Shown here in pieces: positions 32,533 through 41,485 of a stretch of 54,657 nt of DNA (positions are counted from its first letter, which is position 1; each line of letters begins with the position of its first letter). The position numbers and the translations under genes are program-made. Source of the DNA: Pseudomonadota bacterium (lineage in GTDB: Bacteria > Pseudomonadota > Gammaproteobacteria > Steroidobacterales > Steroidobacteraceae). The notes below the pieces were generated by a model. That model was not told where the DNA came from. It searched no databases and worked only from the letters and a program-made list of their open reading frames with translations. Location: NCBI GenBank assembly GCA_021790795.1, contig JAJYFU010000006.1, positions 1-54,657 on the forward strand, in the 5' to 3' direction.

Positions 32533-35316
32533 ATGCCCGATATCCCGGACCTGGTGCTCTTCGACGGCTCGTCGTATCTCTACCGCGCATTCCATGCCCT
32601 GCCGCCGCTGACCAGCTCGCACGGCGAGCCGACCGGAGCCCTGCTCGGCGTGCTCAATATGCTGGCGAAGTTCCTCAAGGAATATCCGGCGCGACGCGTG
32701 GCGGTGGTGTTCGATGCGCCCGGCAAGACGTTCCGCGACGAGCTGTTCACCGCCTACAAGGCGCACCGGCCGTCGATGCCGCGGGAGCTGCGCGCTCAGG
32801 TGGCCCCGCTGCTGGAGATCATCGCCGCGCAGGGCCTGCCGATGCTGCGCGTCGAGGGCGTCGAAGCCGACGACGTGATCGGCACGCTCGCGCGGCGCGC
32901 CGCCGCCGCGGGAAGCCGCGTACTGATTTCCACCGGCGACAAGGACATGGCGCAGCTGGTCGACGGCGCGATCACGCTGATCAACACGATGAGCAATACA
33001 CGGCTCGACCGCGAGGGTGTGAAATCGAAGTTCGATGTCCTGCCCGAGCAAATCATCGACTATCTGGCGCTCGCGGGCGACAGCTCGGACAACATCCCGG
33101 GGATCCAGAAGGTCGGACCGAAGACCGCAGCCAAGCTGCTCGCGCAGTACGGCTCGCTCGACAACCTCGTCGCACACGCGAGCGAGGTCGGCGGCAAAGT
33201 GGGCGAGAACCTGCGCGCCGGTCTCGACACGCTGGAACTCTCGCGCAAGCTGGCGACCATTCGTACCGATGTCGAGCTGCCGATCGGTCCGGATGACCTG
33301 GCTCCGGGCGAAGCCGACGTGCCGCGGCTGCGCGAGCTGTATTCGCGCTTCGAGCTGCGCTCGCTGTTGCGTCAGCTCGACGGCGAGCGCCCGGGCGCGA
33401 CGGGTTCCGATGCCCGGGAAGAAGCTGCGGACACGACAGCCACGCCGGGCGCCGCCGCGGGCCACGACGCCGATGCCGGGCCGCACCAGCCGGCCGGAGC
33501 GCCGACTGCGCGGGATTACGAGACGGTGCTGACACGTGAACACCTGCAGCGCTGGCTGACCCGGTTGGAACAAGCCGAGCTGATCGCCTTCGACACCGAG
33601 ACCACCGGTCTCGATTACATGCGGGCGCAGATCGTCGGCCTCTCGTTCAGCGTCGAGCCGGGCAAGGCGGCCTACGTGCCGCTCGCGCACGACTACGCGG
33701 GCGCCCCGGCCCAGTTGGATCGCGGCGAGACGCTCGAGACCCTGCGGCCGCTGCTCGGGGACCCGCGGCGCGGCAAGCTCGGCCACCATCTGAAATTCGA
33801 TGCCCACGTGCTCGCCAATCACGGCATCGCTCTCGAGGGTATGCGCTACGACAGCATGCTCGAGTCTTACGTGTGGGACAGCGTGGCCACTCGGCACGAC
33901 ATGGACTCCGCCGCGCGCCGGTATCTCGGAGTTCACACCATTGCCTACGAGGCAGTGGCCGGCAAAGGCGCCAAGGCCATTCCCTTCAGTCAGGTGCCGA
34001 TCGCCAAGGCCGCCGAGTACGCCGCCGAGGACGCCGACATCACGTTGCAGCTGCACCGGACGCTGTGGCCCAAGATCACGAGCGTGCCGGCCCTGGAGCG
34101 CCTCTACACGGAAATCGAACAGCCGCTCGTGCCGGTGCTGCTGCGCATGGAACGCCGCGGCGTGCTGGTCGACCGCGGGCGGCTTCACGCCCAAAGCGGC
34201 GAGCTGGCCGCGCGGATGGCGCAGCTCGTCGGGCAGGCGCATGAGGAGGCGGGCACGGCGTTCAACATCGATTCGCCCAAGCAGCTCCGAGAGGTGCTGT
34301 TCGAGAAGCTCGGCCTGCCGGTGCTGCGCAAGACCCCGACCGGACAGCCGTCCACGGCCGAAGACGTGCTGGAGGAGCTCTCGGGCGCGTATCCGCTGCC
34401 GCGCACGGTGCTCGACTACCGAGCGCTCGCCAAACTGAAGTCGACCTATGCCGAGAAGCTCCCCGAGCAGATCAATCCGCGCACCGGGCGCATCCACACC
34501 TCGTACCATCAGGCGGTGGCGCAGACCGGTCGGCTGTCGTCCACCGACCCCAACCTGCAGAACATTCCGATCCGCACGCCCGAGGGGCGGCGCATTCGCC
34601 AGGCATTCCTTGCGCCGCCCGGGCATGTGCTGCTTGCGGCGGACTACTCGCAGATCGAGCTGCGGATCATGGCGCACCTGTCGGGCGATGAGGGCCTGCT
34701 GCGCGCCTTCGCCGAAGAGCGCGACGTCCATCAGGCAACCGCGGCCGAGGTGTTTGCGGCCTCGCCGTCGGAGGTGACGCCCGACCAGCGGCGGCTCGCG
34801 AAAACCATCAACTTTGGACTCATCTACGGCATGTCGGCGTTCGGCCTCGCGCGTCAGCTCGGCATCGATCGCGCGGCGGCGCAGAGCTACGTGGAGCGCT
34901 ACTTTCAGCGCTACCCGGGCGTGCGGCGCTTCATGGACGAGACGCGCCGGCAAGCGCGGGAGCAGGGCTATGTCGAGACCGTGTTCGGCCGCCGGCTCTA
35001 TCTACCGGATATCCGCTCCGGCAATGCGCAGACCCGTCAGTACGCCGAGCGCAGCGCCATCAATGCGCCCATGCAGGGCACCGCCGCGGACATCATCAAG
35101 CGCGCCATGATCTCGGTCGACGCCTGGTGCGCCCGCCACGAGGACCAGGCGCATCTGATCATGCAGGTGCACGACGAGTTGGTGCTCGAGGTCGCGCGCG
35201 AGCATGTCGCGGCCGTCACGGAGGTGGTCCGCACGCGCATGACGGAGGCCGCGGCGCTGCGTGTACCGCTGCGGGTCGAGATCGGCACCGGCGCCAACTG
35301 GGACGAGGCGCATTGA
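32533..35316 (+). CDS. polA: DNA polymerase I
   Basis: 927 residues with all three domains. The 5'-3' nuclease is at 1-290 (LFDGSSYLYRAFHALPPL, STGDKDMAQLV, GDSSDNIPGIQKVGPKTAAKLL). An Ala-rich linker follows. The 3'-5' exonuclease at about 335-510 has its acidic residues intact (FDTETTGLDYM). The polymerase domain follows (ADYSQIELRIMAHLSGD, KTINFGLIYGMSAFGL, MQVHDELVLEV). Both the nick-translation and proofreading activities should therefore be functional. Possibly expressed from a leaderless mRNA. Confidence 0.98.
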   Translation: MPDIPDLVLFDGSSYLYRAFHALPPLTSSHGEPTGALLGVLNMLAKFLKEYPARRVAVVFDAPGKTFRDELFTAYKAHRPSMPRELRAQVAPLLEIIAAQGLPMLRVEGVEADDVIGTLARRAAAAGSRVLISTGDKDMAQLVDGAITLINTMSNTRLDREGVKSKFDVLPEQIIDYLALAGDSSDNIPGIQKVGPKTAAKLLAQYGSLDNLVAHASEVGGKVGENLRAGLDTLELSRKLATIRTDVELPIGPDDLAPGEADVPRLRELYSRFELRSLLRQLDGERPGATGSDAREEAADTTATPGAAAGHDADAGPHQPAGAPTARDYETVLTREHLQRWLTRLEQAELIAFDTETTGLDYMRAQIVGLSFSVEPGKAAYVPLAHDYAGAPAQLDRGETLETLRPLLGDPRRGKLGHHLKFDAHVLANHGIALEGMRYDSMLESYVWDSVATRHDMDSAARRYLGVHTIAYEAVAGKGAKAIPFSQVPIAKAAEYAAEDADITLQLHRTLWPKITSVPALERLYTEIEQPLVPVLLRMERRGVLVDRGRLHAQSGELAARMAQLVGQAHEEAGTAFNIDSPKQLREVLFEKLGLPVLRKTPTGQPSTAEDVLEELSGAYPLPRTVLDYRALAKLKSTYAEKLPEQINPRTGRIHTSYHQAVAQTGRLSSTDPNLQNIPIRTPEGRRIRQAFLAPPGHVLLAADYSQIELRIMAHLSGDEGLLRAFAEERDVHQATAAEVFAASPSEVTPDQRRLAKTINFGLIYGMSAFGLARQLGIDRAAAQSYVERYFQRYPGVRRFMDETRRQAREQGYVETVFGRRLYLPDIRSGNAQTRQYAERSAINAPMQGTAADIIKRAMISVDAWCARHEDQAHLIMQVHDELVLEVAREHVAAVTEVVRTRMTEAAALRVPLRVEIGTGANWDEAH

Positions 35317-35330
35317 GCGCGGGGCGCCGG

Positions 35331-36785
35331 CTACACCCCGACGCACAGATACTTCATCTCCGTGTACTCCAGGATGCCGTGGCGCGAGCCTTCCCGGCCG
35401 ATGCCCGACTCCTTGACCCCGCCGAAGGGCGCGACCGCGGTCGAGATCAGCCCGGTGTTCACACCCACGATGCCGTACTCGAGCGCCTCGGCCACGCGCC
35501 AGCTGCGCGCCAGATCGCGCGTGTAGAAATAGGCGGCCAGCCCGAACTCGGTATCGTTGGCCATTTCGATCGCCTCGGCCTCGGTGGCGAAGCGGAACAG
35601 CGGCGCGACCGGTCCGAAAGTCTCCTCGCGCGCCATCAGCATCTCGGCGGTCGCGCCGGTGACCACGGTCGGCTCGAAGAACGTGCCGCCGAGCGCATGG
35701 CGGCGGCCCCCGAGCAGGATGCGCGCCCCTTTCTCCACGGCATCGGCGAGGTGGCGCTCCACCTTGGCGAGGGCCCGCGCATCGATCAGCGGTCCCTGAT
35801 CGGTGGGCCCTGACAGTCCGTCGCCGACACGAAGCTTGGCGACCGCGTCCCGCAGCTTGTGCGCGAAGGCGTCATACACGCCGCCTTGCACCAGCAGACG
35901 ATTGGCGCACACGCAGGTCTGGCCGGAGTTGCGATACTTGCTGGCGATCGCACCGGCGACCGCGGCGTCGAGATCGGCGTCGTCGAACACGATGAACGGC
36001 GCATTGCCGCCAAGCTCGAGCGAGATCTTCTTCACCGTGCCGGCGCATTGCGCCATCAGGGTCTTGCCCACCGCCGTCGAGCCGGTGAAGGTGAGTTTGC
36101 GCACCCGCGGATGGCCCGTGAGTTCCGCGCCGATCACGGCCGCATCGCTGCCGGTGACGATGTTGAATACGCCGGGTGGGATGCCGGCGCGCTCGGCGAG
36201 CTCGGCCAGCGCGAGCGCGGAGAAGGGCGTCTGGATCGCCGGCTTGCACACGAACGTGCAGCCCGCGGCCAGCGCCGGCCCCGCCTTGCGGGTGATCATC
36301 GCGGCCGGAAAGTTCCACGGCGTGATGGCGCCGACCACGCCTACCGGCTGGCGCAGCACCAGGAGCCGCTTGTCGCGCTGATGCCCGGGAATGATCTCGC
36401 CATAGAGACGCTTAGCCTCCTCGGCGAACCATTGAATGAACGAGGCCGCGTAGGTGATCTCCCCGCGCGCCTCCGTCAGGGGCTTGCCCTGCTCGGCGGT
36501 CATGAGCGTCGCCAGATCATCCTGCTGCTCCATCAACAGCGCGTACCAGCGCTCGAGCAGCGCCGCGCGCTCGCCTGCGGTCTTGGCCGCCCAAGCCGGG
36601 AAGGCCGCGTACGCCGCCTCGATCGCTCGGCGGGTCTCGGCGCCACCGAGTTCCGGTACGGTGCCGAGCGTGGCGCCGGTGGCCGGATTGCGGATCGCGG
36701 CGCGCGCGCCGGAATCCGCATCGATCCAACGGCCGCCGACATAGGCTTGCGTGCGCATCAGACTGGGATCGCGGAGTTTCACCAT
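35331..36785 (-). CDS. gabD: NAD(P)-dependent succinate-semialdehyde dehydrogenase
   Basis: 484-residue aldehyde dehydrogenase. Catalytic Cys (near residue 287) is in NSGQTCVCANR, the general-base Glu is in SLELGGNAPFIVFDDAD, and the cofactor segment is PWNFPAAMITRKAGPALAAGC. NAPFIVFDDADLD and the length fit the GabD group, which oxidises succinic semialdehyde to succinate in GABA breakdown. No gabT is adjacent; ArgD-type transaminases elsewhere in the window are not its partner by position. It interrupts the usual polA-sRNA-engB neighbourhood. Confidence 0.87.
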   Translation of the reverse strand: MVKLRDPSLMRTQAYVGGRWIDADSGARAAIRNPATGATLGTVPELGGAETRRAIEAAYAAFPAWAAKTAGERAALLERWYALLMEQQDDLATLMTAEQGKPLTEARGEITYAASFIQWFAEEAKRLYGEIIPGHQRDKRLLVLRQPVGVVGAITPWNFPAAMITRKAGPALAAGCTFVCKPAIQTPFSALALAELAERAGIPPGVFNIVTGSDAAVIGAELTGHPRVRKLTFTGSTAVGKTLMAQCAGTVKKISLELGGNAPFIVFDDADLDAAVAGAIASKYRNSGQTCVCANRLLVQGGVYDAFAHKLRDAVAKLRVGDGLSGPTDQGPLIDARALAKVERHLADAVEKGARILLGGRRHALGGTFFEPTVVTGATAEMLMAREETFGPVAPLFRFATEAEAIEMANDTEFGLAAYFYTRDLARSWRVAEALEYGIVGVNTGLISTAVAPFGGVKESGIGREGSRHGILEYTEMKYLCVGV

Positions 36786-36949
36786 AATTTCTCCGATGGA
36801 CAGCGGGGCGCCGGCCTCCCGGCCGAGGCATGAGACGTCATTCTGGGGAAGGGGCTTCCCTCCGCGAAACTGTATATAGCACCAGCCGCGAGGACCCCCG
36901 GCGACAGGGAACTTCCCGGTGCGGTCTCAGTCGAATTTGACGAGTGCTA

Positions 36950-37053
36950 CGGCATTCCCCGCTTCCCTCCCTGAGCGGGTCAAAACCCGGTTCACACGAG
37001 ACCTGTGCCGGGTTGGTCTGCCCCGGTGGCCTGCGCGGCCATCGGGGTCTTTT
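36950..37053 (+). ncRNA. Candidate small RNA in the Spot 42/ErsA/sX13 position
   Basis: No ORF occupies this interval, but three stem-loops follow each other on the plus strand. SL1 is CCCGCT/AGCGGG (36958-36963, 36974-36979) with a C-rich loop TCCCTCCCTG. SL2 is AACCCGG/CCGGGTT (36984-36990, 37008-37014) with inner CACA/TGTG. SL3 is a terminator at 37021-37053. The locus lies downstream of polA and beside engB, where enteric Spot 42, Pseudomonas ErsA and, as I recall, Xanthomonas sX13 are encoded. The 5' end is uncertain: a TATATA box at 36873-36878 would give a start near 36885 and a transcript of about 170 bases. Confidence 0.55.
37021..37053 (+). terminator. Intrinsic terminator of the candidate sRNA
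   Basis: CCCCGGTGGCC (37021-37031) and GGCCATCGGGG (37037-37047) pair over 11 positions with one wobble, followed by TCTTTT. The T-run is on the plus strand only, but no plus-strand protein gene lies upstream for 1.7 kb, which is why an sRNA is inferred. Confidence 0.78.
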
Positions 37054-37633
37054 AAGAGTGGATGGCGAGCCAGGCGGCCAGCACCTGCCGAGCCTGCTCG
37101 ACGCCCTCCCCGCCGTGCGCCGAGAACAGCTGTACCGTCGCCCCTTCACCCAGCGCTTCTCGGGTGTCCGCAAGCGTCTTGCGTCCCTCGGCGCGGGAGA
37201 GCTTGTCGCACTTGGCGAGCAGCACGTGAACCGGCCGGCCCACCGCCCACTGCAGCAGCGCCGCATCCCCCTCGCCGAATCCGCGCCGCGCATCCACGAT
37301 CAGAAACACGCCCCGCAGCGAGTCGCGCCGGCGCAGCGCTTCGATCAGCGCCGGCCAGGCACGCCGCTCGCGCTCCGGCGCGCTGGCGTAGCCGTAGCCC
37401 GGCAAGTCCACCAGCCGCGCCTCGGCGGCGAGCGCGAAGAAGTTGATCAAACGGGTGCGTCCAGGAGTCTTGCTGGCGCGCGCGAGCGCCCGCTGCGCCA
37501 CCAGCGCATTGATCGCGCTCGATTTGCCGGCGTTCGACCGGCCCGCGATTGCCACCTCCGTGCCGTGATCGGCGGGAAATTGCGCGGCCGCGGCGGCGCT
37601 CAGCAGAAACTTTGCATGGGGAAATGCGCTCAT
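37052..37633 (-). CDS. engB: Ribosome biogenesis GTPase EngB (YsxC/YihA)
   Basis: 193 residues. G1 is GRSNAGKSS, G3 is DLPGYG, and G4 is AKCDK where TKCDK or TKADK is more common. The GTPase acts in maturation of the 50S subunit and is usually essential. The start at 37633 gives the conserved short N-terminus; a long in-frame extension to 39394 runs antisense to cytochrome c4 and dsbA and is rejected. A TACACT box ends 6 bases before the start and no ribosome-binding site is evident. Confidence 0.95.
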   Translation of the reverse strand: MSAFPHAKFLLSAAAAAQFPADHGTEVAIAGRSNAGKSSAINALVAQRALARASKTPGRTRLINFFALAAEARLVDLPGYGYASAPERERRAWPALIEALRRRDSLRGVFLIVDARRGFGEGDAALLQWAVGRPVHVLLAKCDKLSRAEGRKTLADTREALGEGATVQLFSAHGGEGVEQARQVLAAWLAIHS

Positions 37634-37639
37634 CCGCCT

Positions 37640-37649
37640 AGTGTACAAT
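37640..37649. promoter_or_regulatory. Overlapping divergent -10 boxes of engB and cytochrome c4
   Basis: On the plus strand TACAAT (37644-37649) could serve the cytochrome c4 gene 45 bases downstream. On the minus strand TACACT (37645-37640) lies 6 bases before the engB start. The two hexamers share two base pairs, so the two promoters would compete for RNA polymerase. Confidence 0.4.
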
Positions 37650-37693
37650 TCCTGGCTTTCGCACCATCGGGTCGGAATCAAAGAGAGCGAGCC

Positions 37694-38398
37694 ATGGCGG
37701 AAAAACGCGTTCCCCTCGCCCTTGCAGCCGTCGTCGCGGCATTTTCGGCCGGGCTGGCCGGCGCGGCCTCCCCCGGCGTGCCGGTCGTCAAGGCGGCCGG
37801 CGCGCCGGTGATCACGCCGGATCCGTATACTCAGGGGACGGTGCAGGCCGGAGCGGCCAAGGCCACGATGTGCTTCGCCTGTCATGGACCCAATGGCAAC
37901 AGCACCAGTCCGACGTATCCCCGGCTGGCGGGACAGGGTGCCGTCTACCTCGATGAGCAGCTGCATCTGTTTCGCGACGGCAAGCGCCCGAATCCCATCA
38001 TGTCCGCAATGGCCGCCGGGCTTTCGAACCAGGACATCGACGATCTGGCGGTGTATTTCGCGGCCCAGACTCCGGCCGGCCTCGACGCCGACCCGGCGCT
38101 GTGGAAGGCCGGCCGGGCGCTGTACATCTCCGGTGACCGCGCGCGCGACGTGCCGGCGTGCGCCGCCTGCCACGGACCGACCGGCCAGGGCAATCCCGCG
38201 GCCGGCTACCCGGCGCTGCGTGCGCAGCAGTCGGCCTACGTGGTCGCGCAGCTGCAAAGCTACGCCAACGGCACGCGCTACAGCGGACCCGATCCCGCCA
38301 CGACGACACCCAACGGCGGCATCATGTTCACGATCGCCAAACGCCTGACCTCCGCGCAGATGCAGGCGGTGGCCTCGTACGTGCAAGGTTTGCGTTAG
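37694..38398 (+). CDS. Dihaem cytochrome c4
   Basis: 234 residues with a Sec signal peptide (LALAAVVAAFSAGLAGAAS) and two class I cytochrome c domains, with haem sites CFACHG (60-64) and CAACHG (156-160). Met ligands are likely in PNPIMSAMA and GGIMF segments. Periplasmic cytochrome c4 passes electrons to terminal oxidases. The order engB-cytochrome c4-dsbA is conserved in Pseudomonas-type gammaproteobacteria. It is followed by two dsbA-like genes on the same strand. Confidence 0.93.
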   Translation: MAEKRVPLALAAVVAAFSAGLAGAASPGVPVVKAAGAPVITPDPYTQGTVQAGAAKATMCFACHGPNGNSTSPTYPRLAGQGAVYLDEQLHLFRDGKRPNPIMSAMAAGLSNQDIDDLAVYFAAQTPAGLDADPALWKAGRALYISGDRARDVPACAACHGPTGQGNPAAGYPALRAQQSAYVVAQLQSYANGTRYSGPDPATTTPNGGIMFTIAKRLTSAQMQAVASYVQGLR

Positions 38399-38428
38399 GC
38401 AGCCCAGATTTAAGGAGTAGCCCAGACC

Positions 38429-39259
38429 ATGATCCGCCAGCTCGCTTTGTCCGCCGTGGCCGTCCTTGCGCTGTGCGCCTGCAGCTCCCGCCAGCCGCCG
38501 CCGACCTCGAGCAGCGCCGCGTCGCAAGCCACCGCCGCGAGCGCGAGTGCGTCGGCAAACAATACGGCCGCACAGCCAGGCACCTCGAACGGCGCCTCCT
38601 CCGCCTCGATCCGCTCGGCCGCGGACAGCCCGCTGGCCCTGCCGGCCAGCAGCCAGTGGCAGCCCGGCGTCAACTACGACGTGGTATCCCCAGCGCAGCC
38701 CACCAACGCGCCCCCGGGCAAGGTGCAGGTCATGGAGGTGTTCTGGCTGGCCTGTCCGCACTGCTACGCGCTCGAGCCCTATATCCGCGCCTGGCGCAAG
38801 ACCCTGCCGTCCTACGTGCAGTTCGTGCGCGTGCCGGTGATGTGGGGGCCGGTGCAGCAGGCACATGCCCGGCTCTTCTATACGCTGGAGGCCCTCGGAC
38901 GGAACGATCTGATCGGAAAGGCGTTCCAATACATCCATGCGCTGGAAACCCGAACCGGCTCGGAGTCCATCCTGGTGGGCAGCAGCCCCGGCAACACCTT
39001 GAGGATGCAGGAGGCGTTCGCCGCGAAGAACGGCGTTTCGGCCGCGGCGTTCGCCAGCGCCTACGGCTCGTTCGACGTCAACACGCATCTGCAGCAGGCC
39101 GAGGAGATCCAGCAGACCTACGAGGTGGATTCCACGCCGACCATCATCGTCGATGGACGGTACAAGACCAATCCTGAGATGGCGGGCGGCGAGCAGCAGT
39201 TGATCGAGCTGATCGACTTCCTGGCCAAGTGGGACCACGAACACGTGCAAAGGAGCTAA
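38429..39259 (+). CDS. DsbA-like thiol:disulfide oxidoreductase, predicted lipoprotein
   Basis: 276 residues. The N-terminus ends in a lipobox-like LALCAC, so Cys18 is probably lipid-modified. About 55 residues of Ser/Ala-rich linker follow. The thioredoxin/DsbA domain has the active site CPHC (109-112) and the cis-Pro in STPTIIVDG. It would introduce disulfides in periplasmic proteins from a membrane tether. AAGGAG lies upstream of the ATG. The domain closely resembles that of the next gene, so the two arose by tandem duplication. Confidence 0.88.
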   Translation: MIRQLALSAVAVLALCACSSRQPPPTSSSAASQATAASASASANNTAAQPGTSNGASSASIRSAADSPLALPASSQWQPGVNYDVVSPAQPTNAPPGKVQVMEVFWLACPHCYALEPYIRAWRKTLPSYVQFVRVPVMWGPVQQAHARLFYTLEALGRNDLIGKAFQYIHALETRTGSESILVGSSPGNTLRMQEAFAAKNGVSAAAFASAYGSFDVNTHLQQAEEIQQTYEVDSTPTIIVDGRYKTNPEMAGGEQQLIELIDFLAKWDHEHVQRS

Positions 39260-39263
39260 GTCG

Positions 39264-40010
39264 ATGCGAGTCGTACGCAATTCAGGGGGGCTGGCCGTTT
39301 CCGTTGCGCTGCTGGCGTGTCTCGTCGGCGGACTGGGCGCCCGCGCCGCGGCGGCCAATCTGCCGGTCAGCAGCCGGTGGAAGGCCGGCACCAACTACAA
39401 GGTGCTCGATCCCGCCCAGCCCACGAACGCGCCCCCGGGCAAGGTGCAGGTCATGGAGTTCTTCTACCTCGCCTGTCCGTTCTGCCATGCGCTCGAGCCC
39501 CACATCGTCGCCTGGCGAAAGACCAAACCGGCCTACGTGCACTTCGTGCAAGTGCCGGTCATGTGGGCACCCTTGCAGGTGTCGGATGCGCGGCTGTTCT
39601 ACACGCTTCTGGCGCTGCGACGGGACGACTTGGTCCCGACCGCGTTCCACACCATCCACCGGCTCGAGCAGGCGACGGGCGGTAACGAGAACGTCATGAT
39701 CGGCGGCACGAAGGCGCAAACGATCGCGCTTCAGGAAGCCTTCGCCGAGCGGCATGGCATCTCCGGCAGCGCCTTCGTCAACGCCTACAACTCATTCGAC
39801 GTGCACGTCGAGCTGGAAAGGGCGCGCCAGCTGGGAACGGTGTTTCAGATCACCGCGACGCCGACGATCATCGTCGACGGCCGTTTCAAGACCGGACCGT
39901 CGTTCTTCTCCTATCACGGAAATGAATCGCGCCTGGCCAGCGGCGACCGGCGGACGATCCAGCTCATCAACTTCCTCGCCCAGTGGGCCCACGATCACCC
40001 GCACGCGTGA
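39264..40010 (+). CDS. dsbA: DsbA-like thiol:disulfide oxidoreductase, soluble
   Basis: 248 residues with a cleavable signal peptide (VSVALLACLVGGLGARAAAA), active site CPFC (71-74) and cis-Pro in ATPTIIVDG. The segment PAQPTNAPPGKVQVME is identical to its upstream paralogue, and the two genes are only 4 bases apart with AAAGGAG between the coding regions. CPFC versus CPHC at the active site should make its redox potential different from that of its neighbour. Confidence 0.88.
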   Translation: MRVVRNSGGLAVSVALLACLVGGLGARAAAANLPVSSRWKAGTNYKVLDPAQPTNAPPGKVQVMEFFYLACPFCHALEPHIVAWRKTKPAYVHFVQVPVMWAPLQVSDARLFYTLLALRRDDLVPTAFHTIHRLEQATGGNENVMIGGTKAQTIALQEAFAERHGISGSAFVNAYNSFDVHVELERARQLGTVFQITATPTIIVDGRFKTGPSFFSYHGNESRLASGDRRTIQLINFLAQWAHDHPHA

Positions 40011-40082
40011 ACGGCTCGGCGGCGGTCGACGCCCGGCCACAGACCGGACGGCGGAACCGCCGCCATGCTGACCAAGGTTGAC

Positions 40083-40115
40083 GCCGGGAGGCGGCGCCCC
40101 GCCGCCATGCCCGGC
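40083..40115. terminator. Large hairpin between convergent dsbA and hslU
   Basis: GCCGGG/CCCGGC (40083-40088, 40110-40115) outside and GGCGGC/GCCGCC (40090-40095, 40101-40106) inside form one long stem between the convergent genes. No T-run on either strand, so its role as a two-way terminator is only suggested by position. Confidence 0.4.
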
Positions 40116-40123
40116 GGTTCGGG

Positions 40124-41461
40124 TCAGAGGATGTAGCGGCTGAGATCCTCGTCCTGGGCGAGATTGTCCAGATGCTCGTCGACGTAGCGCGCGTCGATGG
40201 TGATATCGGCGCCTGATTGCTCGGACGCATCGTACGAGACCGCCTCGAGCAGCCGTTCCATGACGGTGTGCAGGCGGCGCGCGCCGATGTTTTCGGTCCG
40301 CTCGTTGACCTGATAGGCGATCTGCGCGACGCGCTGAACACCGTCGGTGGTAAACCGCACCGTGACGCCTTCGGTGCTCATCAGCGCCTGATATTGGGCG
40401 GTGAGTGAGGCATCCGGCTCGGTCAGGATGCGCACGAAGTCTTCGACCTTAAGCGATTCGAGCTCCACGCGGATGGGCAAGCGCCCTTGCAGCTCGGGAA
40501 TCAGATCCGAGGGCTTCGAGAGACTGAAGGCGCCCGAGGCGATGAACAGCACGTGGTCGGTCTTGACCGGGCCGTACTTGGTGGCCACCGTCGAGCCTTC
40601 CACGAGCGGCAGCAGATCGCGCTGCACGCCTTCGCGCGACACGTCGGCGCCCATGGTCTCCTGCCGGCGCGTCACCTTGTCGATTTCGTCGATGAACACG
40701 ATGCCGTTCTGCTCGGCGTTCTCGATCGCCTTGATCTTCAGCTCGTCCTCGTTGATCAGGTTGGCCGCCTCGTCTTCGACCAGGAGCTTCACCGCTTCGC
40801 GCACCTTCAGCTTGCGGCTGCGGGTGCGGCTGCCGCCGAGATTCTGGAACATCGACTGCAGCTGCTGCTGCATCTCTTCCATCCCCGGCGGCGCCATGAT
40901 CTCCACGCCCATCGGCACGGTGCGCAGCTCGATCTCGATCTCGCGCTCGTCGAGCTCGCCGGCCCGCAGCATGCGCCGGAATTTCTCCCGGGTTTCGGCA
41001 TCGCGCGGTTGCGCCGGCTCGTCGGTCGAGAAGCCCATCACGCGCGGCTTGGGCAACAGCGCATCGAGCACGCGCTCCTCGGCGGCCGCAGCGGCGCGTT
41101 GCCGCACCTTCTCCATTTCCTGCTCGCGCGTCATCTTGACCGCGACGTCGGCCAGCTCCTTGACGATGGAGTCGACATCGCGCCCGACGTAACCCACCTC
41201 GGTGAATTTCGTGGCCTCGATTTTCACGAACGGAGCATTCGCCAGCCGCGCGAGGCGGCGCGCGATCTCGGTCTTGCCGACGCCGGTCGGCCCGATCATC
41301 AGGATGTTCTTCGGCGTGATTTCCTGGCGCAACGGCTCGAGCACCTGCATGCGCCGCCAGCGGTTGCGCAGCGCGATGGCGACGGCGCGCTTGGCGGCGG
41401 TCTGGCCGATGATGTGTTTGTCGAGCTCCTGGACGATCTCGCGGGGAGTAAGCGTGGACAT
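40124..41461 (-). CDS. hslU: HslU, ATPase subunit of the HslUV protease
   Basis: 445 residues. Walker A is GPTGVGKT (57-64), Walker B is IVFIDEIDK, and the intermediate domain (about 110-240) separates them. The C-terminal LSRYIL tail fits the HslV-activating peptide. It unfolds substrates and feeds them to HslV. It lies 24 bases downstream of hslV, the usual order. Confidence 0.97.
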   Translation of the reverse strand: MSTLTPREIVQELDKHIIGQTAAKRAVAIALRNRWRRMQVLEPLRQEITPKNILMIGPTGVGKTEIARRLARLANAPFVKIEATKFTEVGYVGRDVDSIVKELADVAVKMTREQEMEKVRQRAAAAAEERVLDALLPKPRVMGFSTDEPAQPRDAETREKFRRMLRAGELDEREIEIELRTVPMGVEIMAPPGMEEMQQQLQSMFQNLGGSRTRSRKLKVREAVKLLVEDEAANLINEDELKIKAIENAEQNGIVFIDEIDKVTRRQETMGADVSREGVQRDLLPLVEGSTVATKYGPVKTDHVLFIASGAFSLSKPSDLIPELQGRLPIRVELESLKVEDFVRILTEPDASLTAQYQALMSTEGVTVRFTTDGVQRVAQIAYQVNERTENIGARRLHTVMERLLEAVSYDASEQSGADITIDARYVDEHLDNLAQDEDLSRYIL

Positions 41462-41485
41462 GATGTGCGGCGTCCGCCGAGTCCC

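Noticed and set aside
32365-34953. Very long open frame antisense to polA (over 860 codons)
   Set aside because: High GC content removes stop codons from the opposite frame. The sense strand encodes an intact DNA polymerase I, and the antisense translation is His/Arg/Gln-rich without any family motif. The same applies to long antisense frames over trpE, trpB, hslU, argG and the KOR genes.
36885-37053. 6S RNA at this locus
   Set aside because: The length would fit, but the 5' and 3' ends do not pair into one long bulged hairpin; there are three separate stem-loops instead.
40083-40115. Intrinsic terminator for hslU or dsbA
   Set aside because: The stem is strong but no T-run follows on either strand, so only a hairpin of uncertain role is listed.
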